Notes: generated from the letters alone by a model not told the origin. Positions 1 to 8,509 are shown, numbered from the stretch's first letter. The stretch: DNA of 64,000 bases from Nodularia sp. (in: cyanobacteria) (GCA_007692755.1 REBL01000145.1:48340-112339), one strand, 5' to 3'. Program-made: numbers and translations.

Positions 1-603
1 CATCTGTTTAATCCAGATCAGTATAATGCTGAAGAAAGTAGAGCGCGTTATGGGCTTTCTGGATATCGGATTTTAATGTTTCCTGGTGCGCCAAGGCCAT
101 ACAAAGGAGTTGAAGATGTCTTAATGGCTTTGGAACAGCTCAATGAGCCTGATTTAAGGTTAGTAATTGTAGGTGGTAGTCCTTATGATGATTATGATGC
201 TCAACTTATGGAAAAGTGGGGGCGTTGGATAATCAAGTTACCGAAATATCCATCTACAGAAATGCCTCAAATTGTGGCAGCAGCACACGTTATTGTGGTT
301 CCTCAGCGAAATACCCCAGCCGCATTGGCTCAATTTCCGCTGAAATTAACCGATGGCATGGCTATGGCGAAACCTGTTTTGGCAACAAGGGTAGGAGATA
401 TTCCCGAAATTATCGGCGAAACAGGTTATTTAGTTGATTCTAGTTGTCCAGAACAAATAGCTGAAAAGATTCAATGGATATTTCAAAATTTAGATGAAGC
501 AAAGGCAAAAGGCCAGATGGCTAGAGAAAGATGTGTTAAATATTATAGTGTTGATACTATGGCATCGACACTATCTCAAATTCTTGCTCAACTAGAGAAA
601 TAA
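1..603 (+). CDS. Glycosyltransferase family 4, C-terminal part (5' cut by window edge)
   Basis: The reading frame is open from base 1, so the gene begins before the window and the ATG at 76 is internal. What remains is the C-terminal nucleotide-sugar-binding half of a GT-B fold glycosyltransferase. It has the P-G-x-P-x-x-x-K-G loop region (residues MFPGAPRPYKG), then VIVVPQRN and KLTDGMAMAKPVLATRVGDIPEI, matching the GT4 E-x7-E region with the first Glu replaced by Asp-Gly. It probably transfers a sugar to a lipid-linked or surface polysaccharide in the cytoplasm. It heads a + strand cluster with an exporter and other glycosyltransferases, separated by 90 bases from the ABC gene. The donor and acceptor sugars cannot be read from sequence. 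Confidence 0.85.
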   Translation, partial: HLFNPDQYNAEESRARYGLSGYRILMFPGAPRPYKGVEDVLMALEQLNEPDLRLVIVGGSPYDDYDAQLMEKWGRWIIKLPKYPSTEMPQIVAAAHVIVVPQRNTPAALAQFPLKLTDGMAMAKPVLATRVGDIPEIIGETGYLVDSSCPEQIAEKIQWIFQNLDEAKAKGQMARERCVKYYSVDTMASTLSQILAQLEK

Positions 604-693
604 ATGTAAGCAAAATTATGTAATGTTAAATTAGTCTAATAACAATCGAAACTTAATTCAACTCCAACTACCAAGATTCCTGAGAAATAATTG

Positions 694-2937
694 ATGTCTA
701 CTCTTAATCAACTGGTAAAATTCACTAAGCCTTACCCAGGTAGAATATGTTTAACAATATTCTTGGGATTTTCTGGAGCTTTATTTAATGGCATCAGTAC
801 AACCATGATTGTGCCAATAGTTTTAAAAATAGTCGGGCAAGAAATCGATTTAACTAATGCCCCTACTATTATTAGAGCTATTTTGTCACCATTTGATAAT
901 TTTCCTGAAAGTTATCAAATGGCAATGATGGCAGCAAGCATTATAGTAATAATTTTTTTGAAAAACCTATCTAGCTATGCTAGTAGTCTGGCATCTAGTT
1001 CTGTATCTCGAAGACTTACTTCAGATATGCGGAGGGCGGGTGTGGAATTATTATTAGAAGTTGACATTAATTATTATACCAAGATGAAACTTGGTGATTT
1101 AATGAATCGTCTGAATATAGAGATTTCACGTGCTGCTATTTCGGTAAGTAATCTAATTAAATTAATTATACTTGCCATTACAATTTTAGTTTTTATTTTT
1201 ATTTTGTTGTCAATTTCCTGGGAATTAACTATTATTTCCACAGCTTTACTAGTTTGTGTCACCTTAGTAAATCAGTTTGCCATTAGTCGTTCTAAATATT
1301 TTGGTAAGCTGTTGACCGAAATGTCGAAAAAGCTGACCAATAATTTAATTGAAACTTTGAGTGGAATTCGCTTAGTCAAAGCAACTGCTAATGAAGACTT
1401 AACATATAGAAAAATTGATGAATTAATTCAGGCTCGTGAAACAGCCGAATTTCAATCTCAGGTTAACTCCAATATCATTGCACCAATGAGTGAAGTTACC
1501 GGATTGATATCTTTAATTTTGATCGTATTTATCGGACGAACATTATTTACTAATCAAATTGCTTCGCTTTCGGCAGTGCTACTCACATATTTATTAGTAT
1601 TGCTGCGGCTGCTACCTGTTGTGTCACAGTTAAATACTCTTCGCAGTAGCTTTGCTAATAACTCAGCCAGTGTGGATATGGTGGCTGATTTTTTACAGCG
1701 GCAGAATAAACCATTAATGGTTAACGGCAGTTTAGCTTACACAGGATTACAGAAGGGAGTATATTTCAATCACATATCTTTTGCATATCCTAATCATGAT
1801 CAGTTAGTGCTGAAAGATGTGGATTTAGAATTACCACGAGGCACTACTTTAGCCTTGGTAGGCAGTTCTGGTGCAGGTAAATCAACCCTCGCAGAACTAT
1901 TGCCAAGATTTTATGACCCTGTATCAGGCTATATTGCTATTGATGGGGTTGATATTCGTGAATTTGATATCAAAACACTGCGTAGAGCAATGGGTATCGT
2001 TAGTCAAGATACCTTTCTTTTTAATGAATCGGTCAAATATAACATCGCCTATGGAAAACCCGGCGCTAGTGAAGCAGAAGTGATTACAGCTAGCAAACGA
2101 GCAAATGCCTATGAATTCATTACCAAATTACCCCAGGGATTTGACACGATAGTTGGCGATCGCGGTGTCATGTTATCTGGTGGACAACGCCAGCGTCTAG
2201 CTATAGCCAGGGCTTTACTGCAAGATCCAGAAATTCTGATTTTAGATGAAGCTACCTCAGCATTAGATACTGTTTCGGAACGTTTAGTGCAAGCAGCAAT
2301 AGATGATTTAAGCCGCGATCGCACAACCTTAGTCATTGCCCACCGCCTTTCCACCGTCCAACAAGCCCATCAAATTGCCGTATTCGATCAAGGACGTGTA
2401 GTAGAACTGGGAAACCATAATCAACTTTTACAGAAAAATGGCTACTATTCACGCCTCTATACAATGCAATTTGGTGAGCAGCTAGAACCTTCTCAACCAT
2501 CTCCTCAAATTTTTATACGGATTTCTTATGAAATTCGCACATGTCTAAATTCTATTATTGGTTGTCTGAGATTATTAGCTGATGGCATGGTCGATGACAC
2601 CACAGAACGCCAAGAATTATTGAACGAATCTTACAAATCAACATTGAGAATTATTACAAACATTGAAATTTTCCAGGAGACTATTAAGCTACAAAATAGC
2701 TGGCAATCAACGCCATTTATTAGCAAAAATCATAAACTGAATGAGCATGATCAAAACTTAAGACAAATATTTGACGAACTTCAAAGAAAACTCGACAATA
2801 TGATCAAATCCCTAGTTTTACTTGCAGATGATTTAGTAGATAATGCCAAAGAAGAAGATCAAATAATTTCTGAAGCCTATCATTTAGCTGTTAACTTACT
2901 TGATAAAGTAGAGACGTTAGAAAAAATCAAAGTATGA
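694..2937 (+). CDS. ABC exporter (MsbA/HepA type) with C-terminal degenerate HisKA-like tandem
   Basis: A 747-residue fused exporter half-transporter. The transmembrane domain spans about residues 15-330 with six hydrophobic stretches. The nucleotide-binding domain follows, with Walker A GSSGAGKS at 390, signature LSGGQ at 494, Walker B ILILDEATSALD near 517 and an H-loop AHRLST. It likely homodimerises and exports a lipid-linked glycan or glycolipid, given the glycosyltransferase neighbours. HepA of the heterocyst envelope is one such family. The ordinary exporter ends near residue 600, and about 140 extra residues follow. Residues 607-650 read like a kinase dimerisation helix pair (SYEIRTCLNSIIGCLRLL against the usual SHEIRTPLNSIIG), but the His is Tyr612. 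A second, more diverged copy follows (LDNMIKSLVLLADDLVD). The ATG at 694 was preferred over a TTG one codon earlier. Confidence 0.93.
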   Translation: MSTLNQLVKFTKPYPGRICLTIFLGFSGALFNGISTTMIVPIVLKIVGQEIDLTNAPTIIRAILSPFDNFPESYQMAMMAASIIVIIFLKNLSSYASSLASSSVSRRLTSDMRRAGVELLLEVDINYYTKMKLGDLMNRLNIEISRAAISVSNLIKLIILAITILVFIFILLSISWELTIISTALLVCVTLVNQFAISRSKYFGKLLTEMSKKLTNNLIETLSGIRLVKATANEDLTYRKIDELIQARETAEFQSQVNSNIIAPMSEVTGLISLILIVFIGRTLFTNQIASLSAVLLTYLLVLLRLLPVVSQLNTLRSSFANNSASVDMVADFLQRQNKPLMVNGSLAYTGLQKGVYFNHISFAYPNHDQLVLKDVDLELPRGTTLALVGSSGAGKSTLAELLPRFYDPVSGYIAIDGVDIREFDIKTLRRAMGIVSQDTFLFNESVKYNIAYGKPGASEAEVITASKRANAYEFITKLPQGFDTIVGDRGVMLSGGQRQRLAIARALLQDPEILILDEATSALDTVSERLVQAAIDDLSRDRTTLVIAHRLSTVQQAHQIAVFDQGRVVELGNHNQLLQKNGYYSRLYTMQFGEQLEPSQPSPQIFIRISYEIRTCLNSIIGCLRLLADGMVDDTTERQELLNESYKSTLRIITNIEIFQETIKLQNSWQSTPFISKNHKLNEHDQNLRQIFDELQRKLDNMIKSLVLLADDLVDNAKEEDQIISEAYHLAVNLLDKVETLEKIKV

Positions 2938-3037
2938 AGTATTCATGAATTCGGATTGAGAAAGTAGAAATAACATTGACGTTTAAGTCTGAGAATGGCT
3001 AAGATAAAACATCAGGGAAAATATTGAGTGATTAATT

Positions 3038-4153
3038 ATGCAAAAAATAGCTATCTTTTACCCATATTTCATGGGTGGTGGTGCAGAAGCAGTGGGATTA
3101 TGGATTATCCAAGCATTAAAAAATAAGTATAAAATAACATTATTTACTCTGGGCGAAGTTCATCTTGAAAAAATCAATGCCATGTACGGCACAAGTATAT
3201 CAGATACAGATATAGAGATTAAAACTATTCTCCCCAAAAATTTGGATATTCTTTGTTATTTAATGATGGTAAAAAATAAGAATATCCAAATTTTCTTCTT
3301 TCACCTTTTAATTCGGATTTTTAAACAAAATTGCCACGAATATGACCTAGTTATGTCTGCGTATAATGCTATGGATATGGGTCAAAAAGGAATTCAATAT
3401 ATACATTGGATCGAAGTTCTTGAGGGTAAACCTTTTCATAGAAAAATATCTGCTTTTTCTCAAGAACAGCTAATTCAAAATATCTCTGTTGCCAATTCTT
3501 ACTTTGTTGCCGATAGGGTCAATAAGCACTATGGAATTAATGCTAATGTTGTGTATCCTCCTGTTGTTATAGACACACCTAATATTGCCTGGATTGACAA
3601 AGAATATGCCTTCATTTGCAGTGGCAGAATAGTAGAACCTAAAGAGCCTCATAGAGTCATCAAAATCCTCAAACAAGTGCGTGAGAAAGGCTTTGATATT
3701 AAGCTACATATCACAGGTGGAGGTGGTGGTATTTATGAATGGAAATATACTAATTTAGTCAAAAAGATGGTGCGAGAAAACTCATCTTGGATAACCTTAC
3801 ATGAAAATCTTCCTTATCAAGGATATGTTAAAATATTAGCTAATTGTAAGTACGGGATTCACTATAAAAAAGAACCTTTTGGTATTTCTATTGCCGAAAT
3901 GGTTAAAGCTGGTGCTATTCCTTTCGTGAGATCTGAAGGTGGACAGGTAGAAATTGTCGGTAAGAATAATGAAGAATTATTTTTTAAGACAGAAGCAGAA
4001 GCAGTAGAAAAAATTATTACTGTTTTAAGTAGTTCAGCCAAACAAACCGAAGTAATTGAATCTTTGAATAACCAAAGAAAATTATTTTCTACCCAAAGAT
4101 TTATGTCAGAAATAAATGATTTAGTTGCTTGTTACTTTGAAACACAAATTTAA
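3038..4153 (+). CDS. Glycosyltransferase, GT4-like
   Basis: A 371-residue GT-B glycosyltransferase. The N-terminus (KIAIFYPYFMGGGAEAVGLWII) is the usual Gly-rich acceptor-side start. The C-terminal half has FICSGRIVEPKEPHRVIKIL, a Gly-rich ITGGGGG stretch and PFGISIAEMVKAGAIPFVRSEGGQVEIV, where the E-x7-E-type motif is readable (GISIAEM). It is cytoplasmic or peripheral on the inner membrane and should build the glycan handled by the preceding exporter. It lies 100 bases after the ABC gene in an AT-rich gap and 76 bases before the pyruvyl-transferase-like gene, so the cluster may be one transcript. The linkage made is unknown. Confidence 0.88.
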   Translation: MQKIAIFYPYFMGGGAEAVGLWIIQALKNKYKITLFTLGEVHLEKINAMYGTSISDTDIEIKTILPKNLDILCYLMMVKNKNIQIFFFHLLIRIFKQNCHEYDLVMSAYNAMDMGQKGIQYIHWIEVLEGKPFHRKISAFSQEQLIQNISVANSYFVADRVNKHYGINANVVYPPVVIDTPNIAWIDKEYAFICSGRIVEPKEPHRVIKILKQVREKGFDIKLHITGGGGGIYEWKYTNLVKKMVRENSSWITLHENLPYQGYVKILANCKYGIHYKKEPFGISIAEMVKAGAIPFVRSEGGQVEIVGKNNEELFFKTEAEAVEKIITVLSSSAKQTEVIESLNNQRKLFSTQRFMSEINDLVACYFETQI

Positions 4154-4229
4154 CAACCCGTTTATAAGTAAACACTTCCAATATAGGTTGGAATGAATTA
4201 ATATCTATGTCGTAAAATGACTAAAAATC

Positions 4230-5102
4230 ATGAAATCAATTATTAATTATCATGTTATTGATTCTACAAATATAGGAGATCTGTTTTCAGCCCCCACGAA
4301 ATATTTTAGTTTTCCTGGGTATACGGTCGAACAGGCTGATATCCGTACAATAAATGTTAATGACATAAGGGACAAACATATTATTGTCGGTGGAGGTGGA
4401 CTTTTATATAAACGATTTTTAAATTCCTTTGCAAAACTGATAGAGTCTAAAGCAAATACAAAATTAATTGCTTGGGGCATTGGTCAGCAGATTTATGGTA
4501 GTGGTTTTACAAATCAAGAATTACATAATTTTGACTATTCTCAATATTTGACCGATTTTGACTTAGTTGGTATTCGGGATTGTAACTATAAAGATAATTG
4601 GGTAGCTTGCCCTAGTTGTATGCACCCAGCATTTGATAAAAAGCGGGAGATTAAACATGAATTTGTAGTTTTTTCGCATAAAAAATTTCAAATAAAAATT
4701 GGGAATTTCCCCAATATGACCAATAATAATCAAAATATTGAGGTAATTTTGGATTTTTTGGGTTCAGGAGAAACTATATTGACCAGTTCATATCATGGAG
4801 CATATTGGGGAACACTGCTTGGTAGAAAAGTTTTATCTTTTCCATTTAGCAGCAAGTTCTATACACTCAAACATCCTCCCGGAATTTTTCCTATTCAAAA
4901 GTGGATACAGCAGAAAATTAAATTATCGCTATTCAAGAAAACCTTGTTTGAGTACCGTTATGAAAACAATTTTTTCTGTAATATTGATAATTGGCAAGAT
5001 TATCTAAAAAACTGTAGAGTTTATCCTGAAAGTCTTGATGATAATCGTGAACGTAATCATTGGTACTACTCCCAGATATTGAATATTTTAGCTGAGACAT
5101 GA
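4230..5102 (+). CDS. Polysaccharide pyruvyl transferase family protein
   Basis: 290 residues. Seen: KHIIVGGGGLLYKRF near residue 50, AWGIGQQIYG near 80, and TSSYHGAYWGTLLGRKVLSFPFSSKF around 190-215. Known: a GGGG loop plus an S-(S/x)-(Y/R)-H-G motif is diagnostic of the PF04230 polysaccharide pyruvyl transferase family (CsaB, WcaK, ExoV relatives), which adds ketal pyruvate to sugars of exopolysaccharides. Inferred: it modifies the glycan made by the neighbouring glycosyltransferases. The length is slightly short for the family (typically 300-400). AT content is high, like the rest of the cluster. Some family members may act as other glycan-modifying enzymes, so pyruvylation is not proven. 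Confidence 0.8.
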   Translation: MKSIINYHVIDSTNIGDLFSAPTKYFSFPGYTVEQADIRTINVNDIRDKHIIVGGGGLLYKRFLNSFAKLIESKANTKLIAWGIGQQIYGSGFTNQELHNFDYSQYLTDFDLVGIRDCNYKDNWVACPSCMHPAFDKKREIKHEFVVFSHKKFQIKIGNFPNMTNNNQNIEVILDFLGSGETILTSSYHGAYWGTLLGRKVLSFPFSSKFYTLKHPPGIFPIQKWIQQKIKLSLFKKTLFEYRYENNFFCNIDNWQDYLKNCRVYPESLDDNRERNHWYYSQILNILAET

Positions 5103-5157
5103 ACTTAATAGTAATTATATAGGAATCCGGTTTGATATCTGAAATTATTTACGTAGT

Positions 5158-5184
5158 CAGGCAAAAGGCAAAAGGCAAAAGGCA
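5158..5184. repeat. Heptamer tandem repeat (GGCAAAA)n
   Basis: Three to four direct copies of GGCAAAA in the gap upstream of the GT10 pseudogene. Short tandemly repeated heptamers (STRR) are characteristic of Nostocales intergenic DNA. Confidence 0.8.
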
Positions 5185-5267
5185 AGGCTCAAAATGCTTT
5201 CAGATGATTTAGGTGTACGGATTTTTTTTCATAAATCAAATATGATGCCTATTATGAATCGTACTAT

Positions 5268-5720
5268 TTGTTTTTTAGAAATTTTGATTTCAGTAAAGTT
5301 ACCCAAGCCAAAGGTTCACCTAATTCAGTTGAAAAACTCATATTGACGCAAATGGAGATAAAAAATATTGGCATGATTAGTAGCTATCAAAATCTTGAAA
5401 CAAGAGAAGGTTGGCTTTGGCAAAAAACTCCAAATCACTTTGGTATTTGGTATGTGAGTGAAAAATTCTAGGATTCTTTACTAGCATGGTGTTTGCCAAT
5501 TTACTATGGTGGACCGGCTGCTGATAAATTATTACCCCCTGGTAGTTTTTTAAGGTTGCCAAGTCTAGATGAAAAGGGTATTGCCTACATCCAAGAAGTT
5601 ACTTCTACTCCAGATGCCTGGTATGCTGCTAAAAGCGCTATAGCTGAAGCTCGTCAGGTGATTCTGCACAAATTAAACTTACTCAATTGGCTATCAAATT
5701 TTGTAGAAAATCACAGGTAA
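5268..5720 (+). pseudogene. GT10 (alpha-1,3-fucosyltransferase-like) C-terminal remnant with in-frame stop
   Basis: Two open stretches lie in the same frame and are separated by one TAG at 5469-5471. Read through the stop, the protein is continuous: HFGIWYVSEKF-stop-DSLLAWCLPIYYGG, then LLPPGSFLRLPSLDEKG. This is the C-terminal donor-binding signature of glycosyltransferase family 10 (E-K-x-x-D-x-x-L-A-x-x-x-P-I-Y-x-G). The stop sits where a Trp is common (TGG to TAG). Only about 150 residues remain of the roughly 300 expected, and no N-terminal half is found upstream, where heptamer repeats lie instead. It was once a fucosyltransferase-like member of this polysaccharide cluster and now appears dead, unless the amber codon is a sequencing error and the fragment is still used. 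Confidence 0.75.
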
Positions 5721-5724
5721 AACT

Positions 5725-6738
5725 ATGACAAATGGAATCTATACACTGGCAAATGATTATGTTTATAATCAACTTGTGGCGTTGCTGAATAGCATAGAAG
5801 CTAATGTTGGTCAGGATGTGCCAGTGTGTGTTATTGCTTACAACGACCAAGTGGATAGGGTTCGGGCTGAGGTAGCATCTAGAAAAAATGTCACTCTCTT
5901 AGAAAATCCGGAAATTTTTGCCGATTGGGAAGAGTTTTCTTATCAGGTATGGCAATCACATAAAACGGCTATTCAACTTTGGCAAGCAAAAGGTATTAAG
6001 AAATTTTATCGGGTCGGAGAAAATCGCCGTTACTGTGCATTTGATCCTAGAAGTCAATTTGATAAATTTATTTATCTGGATGCTGATACTTTAGTAATGC
6101 AGCCTCTAGACTTCGTGTTTGAGCAGTTAGATGATCATGATTTTGTTGTATATGATTTTCAGTATAAAGACCCGTCTCATATATTTAATTTATCATCTGA
6201 TCGTCTCCTAGAATTATTTAGTAAGGAGCGAATCGAGTCCGAAATTTTTTGCTCAGGTTTTTATGCTTCCAAACGAGGAACATTTCCTCCTGAACAAAGA
6301 GATTGGTTGCTATCTCAATTAAGAAATGGAGATTCAGACGTTTTATATATGGCAGCTCCTAATCAATCTGTGCTTAATTATATGAGGATGACAGCAAATG
6401 TATCTTTTTATAATTTTGCTCAAAACTTAGCAGATGATAAGGTGACTGGATGTTGTGTAACTTCTCCACATTTTGAAAATGTCAACAATATTATTTATGA
6501 TAAGGGTAATAAACTGACTTATCTACATTATATTGGTTTATCTTCCAAACTATTTAACAAAGTTTGTGAGGGAGAAAATATTGATTTTCCCTATCGGGAT
6601 GTTTTCTTACATTATCGCTATCTGCATGAACCAGACAAGCGACCAAAATTTACAACTAAAGCCAAGGCTTATAACGCCCCTCCCAGTTTAGCGACAAAAG
6701 TTTTAAAAAAGTTAGGATTAACAGGTGGAGGTAAATAA
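5725..6738 (+). CDS. GT8-like protein, Npun_R2821/Npun_R2822 type, first of a tandem pair
   Basis: 337 residues. The start MTNGIYTLANDYVYNQLVALLNSI and the metal-binding DxD motif in FIYLDADTLVM (about residue 117) fit a GT-A fold like glycosyltransferase family 8. The later histidine in LTYLHYIG resembles the C-terminal HxxG of GT8. A nucleotide-sugar-dependent glycosyl transfer is likely. The next gene is a paralogue (YIIANDKVLDQAIALLNSI, LYIDTDIVVF, LQYLHWAGI). The family is largely restricted to cyanobacteria and has no assigned substrate that I know of. It starts 5 bases after the GT10 remnant, so it probably belonged to the same operon. Confidence 0.85.
   Translation: MTNGIYTLANDYVYNQLVALLNSIEANVGQDVPVCVIAYNDQVDRVRAEVASRKNVTLLENPEIFADWEEFSYQVWQSHKTAIQLWQAKGIKKFYRVGENRRYCAFDPRSQFDKFIYLDADTLVMQPLDFVFEQLDDHDFVVYDFQYKDPSHIFNLSSDRLLELFSKERIESEIFCSGFYASKRGTFPPEQRDWLLSQLRNGDSDVLYMAAPNQSVLNYMRMTANVSFYNFAQNLADDKVTGCCVTSPHFENVNNIIYDKGNKLTYLHYIGLSSKLFNKVCEGENIDFPYRDVFLHYRYLHEPDKRPKFTTKAKAYNAPPSLATKVLKKLGLTGGGK
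6726..6731 (+). promoter_or_regulatory. Ribosome binding site deciding the start at 6740
   Basis: TGGAGG at 6726-6731 lies inside the last codons of the upstream gene, 8 bases before ATG 6740. It favours that ATG over an upstream in-frame GTG at 6725 and implies coupled translation of the two paralogues. Confidence 0.65.
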
Positions 6739-6739
6739 G

Positions 6740-7681
6740 ATGAGTCGCGGAATTTATATTATTGCTAATGACAAGGTTTTGGATCAGGCGATCGCACTCC
6801 TAAATAGTATCAGATTGCATGACGCAGATACACCAATTATCATAATTCCTTATGATGATAATTATCACCAAATAGCCGAGACACTTAAGCAACATTATGG
6901 AGTAAAAGTTTACGAAGACTTAGATTTCATTGACCGTCTAGCTGGAAAACTACATGAAACTTTCGGGGGCAAATTTTTTGCTCGTCCCAATCAATTCCGG
7001 AAGCAGGCTTGTTGGTTTGGTCCTTTTGATGAGTTTTTGTACATTGATACCGATATTGTCGTTTTTGAAAAGATTATTGATAATCTGAATTACTTGGCTG
7101 AATCAGATTTTATTTGTTGTGATTATCAACATTTAGGTGGAATTAAGAATGTTTTTAGTTCCCAGGTATTAGAAGATAAAATATTTACTGAAGCAGAAGT
7201 TAAAGGGATTTTTAACGGTGGTTTTTGGGGTTCCAAGAAAAACTTAGTCTCGGAAAACGATTTATATGAAACTTTTGCCGAATGTGCAGCTCATCCAGAA
7301 TATTTTGACTTTTCCGAAAAGACTTCTGATCAACCAATTATTAACTATATGTTGCTGAAGCGGATTCCACGTCGGTTTAATATAGTTCGCAGAGAAGGTA
7401 AAGCACCGGGAAATTGGGCGGGAACTCCACACTTTCAGTCCCAAGGCAATATTCTCTTTGATCCTACAGTCAATCAACCACTACAATATCTACACTGGGC
7501 GGGGATTCGGATTCAACCCGGCTGTCCTTACTGGGAAACTTGGGAACACTACCGCAACCTAAATCCAGCGTTACCTGCGGCAAATATACCCGCACCTGTA
7601 GAAAAAAATCAGTTGCAAGGAACCCTCGATCAAGTGAAAAATCAGCTTCGTAAACTGAAAAAAGGCGTTTTCACCGATTAA
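6740..7681 (+). CDS. GT8-like protein, Npun_R2821/Npun_R2822 type, second of the pair
   Basis: 313 residues, beginning MSRGIYIIANDKVLDQAIALLNSIRLHD. The DxD motif is FLYIDTDIVVF near residue 100, and a C-terminal LQYLHWAGI gives the GT8-like histidine. It is a diverged duplicate of the preceding gene. The start codon is one base past the upstream stop and the Shine-Dalgarno sits within the upstream gene, so the two are translationally coupled. The pair may glycosylate consecutive positions of the same glycan, but that is inference. The C-terminal 40 residues are basic and may bind membrane. No transmembrane segment is visible. Confidence 0.87.
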   Translation: MSRGIYIIANDKVLDQAIALLNSIRLHDADTPIIIIPYDDNYHQIAETLKQHYGVKVYEDLDFIDRLAGKLHETFGGKFFARPNQFRKQACWFGPFDEFLYIDTDIVVFEKIIDNLNYLAESDFICCDYQHLGGIKNVFSSQVLEDKIFTEAEVKGIFNGGFWGSKKNLVSENDLYETFAECAAHPEYFDFSEKTSDQPIINYMLLKRIPRRFNIVRREGKAPGNWAGTPHFQSQGNILFDPTVNQPLQYLHWAGIRIQPGCPYWETWEHYRNLNPALPAANIPAPVEKNQLQGTLDQVKNQLRKLKKGVFTD

Positions 7682-7775
7682 TTTTCAGGAAGTGTAATGG
7701 CACTAGAATTATTTGATCCTAAATAGTTGCGATCGCACCCTAGGATTCGCTAGGATCTGTAAGCTTTAGTTCTTC

Positions 7776-7892
7776 AACTGTGCGGAGGGGCTTCCCGTGC
7801 AGTATAAACAAAGCTCAGTTAATGTCCGACGGGATACCGGGAGTCGCTGAGAAGTCAACACTCACTGCTTGCGGGAGTGTGGGAGTATGTCA
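7776..7892 (+). ncRNA. HEARO/omega-RNA-like structured element, copy 1 (no IscB gene)
   Basis: It matches 17146-17264 (minus strand) from AACTGTGC through ATGTCCGACxGGATACC to GGGAGTATGTCA. An outer stem ACTG/CAGT encloses a hairpin GGG-CTT-CCC; the other copy has GAG-CAT-CTC, a compensatory change. The 3' hairpin here has stem ACACTC/GAGTGT; the other copy has CCCACACCT/AGGTGTGGG around a shared GCTTGC loop. Both copies are preceded by another short hairpin. The layout recalls HEARO, the guide-bearing omega RNA placed just 5' of iscB in IS elements, but rplI follows instead and no HNH or RuvC frame is present. It lies in the probable rplI leader. The Rfam family call is from memory and unverified; the structure itself is seen in the sequence. 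Confidence 0.55.
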
Positions 7893-7975
7893 TGGTATCA
7901 GCAAAGCTGCTGGTGATTGTCAGTTATGCTGCTAAAACCCAACTTAATCAGATTTTACAGGAAAAAACGAAACCG

Positions 7976-8434
7976 ATGGCGAAACGTGTACAGTTAGTTT
8001 TAAATCAAGATATTAGCAAGCTGGGAAAATTAGGCGATTTAGTAGACGTAGCTCCCGGCTATGCTCGTAATTATCTAATTCCCCAGAATTTAGCAACCCA
8101 TGCCACTCCTGGTATTCTCAAACAAGTAGAACGCCGTCGCGAGAAAGAGCGTCAACGCCAATTAGAACTTCGTCAACAAGCTTTAGAGCAAAAAGCAGCC
8201 TTAGAAAAAATTGGCAGCTTGCAAATTTCCAAACCCCTTGGTGAAAACGAAGCCATTTTCGGTACAGTCACGACTCAAGATGTCGTAGAAGCAATTCAAG
8301 CAGCTACCAGTCAAGAAATTGATCGGCGTGGGATTACCATTCCTGATATTAACCATCTGGGGACTTACCAAGCTGAAGTCAAGCTACATTCTGACGTAAC
8401 AGCTCAAGTGAATATTGAAGTTGTAGCCAGCTAA
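7976..8434 (+). CDS. rplI: 50S ribosomal protein L9
   Basis: 152 residues. [36 protein letters not shown] is the canonical L9 N-terminal RNA-binding domain with its GDLVxVxxGYARNYLxP signature. A long charged connecting helix ([19 protein letters not shown]) and the C-terminal domain follow. It binds 23S rRNA at the base of the L1 stalk. The frame is open upstream to 7877, but the ATG at 7976 is chosen because family proteins start here and AGGAAA precedes it. The upstream extension would run through the structured RNA element. It is followed by dnaB 75 bases later, the usual rplI-dnaB order in cyanobacteria. Confidence 0.97.
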   Translation: MAKRVQLVLNQDISKLGKLGDLVDVAPGYARNYLIPQNLATHATPGILKQVERRREKERQRQLELRQQALEQKAALEKIGSLQISKPLGENEAIFGTVTTQDVVEAIQAATSQEIDRRGITIPDINHLGTYQAEVKLHSDVTAQVNIEVVAS

Positions 8435-8438
8435 ATCA

Positions 8439-8467
8439 GTACTAGACGCGATTAATCGCGTCTGTAC
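8439..8467. repeat. Dispersed palindrome AGACGCG...CGCGTCT (rplI-dnaB gap)
   Basis: AGACGCGATTAATCGCGTCT at 8444-8463 is a perfect palindrome flanked by GTAC on both sides. It is one of at least five related palindromes in this window (others near 12729, 30785, 47202, 47451). There is no U-run after it, so termination is uncertain. Confidence 0.8.
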
Positions 8468-8509
8468 AAAAGAATTGCTGAGTTAACCCCATCCAATTTG
8501 CAATCGCTT

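Noticed and set aside
7877..7975. An N-terminal extension of rplI from GTG 7877
   Set aside because: The extension has no L9 similarity, crosses the structured RNA and the family start with a ribosome site is at 7976.
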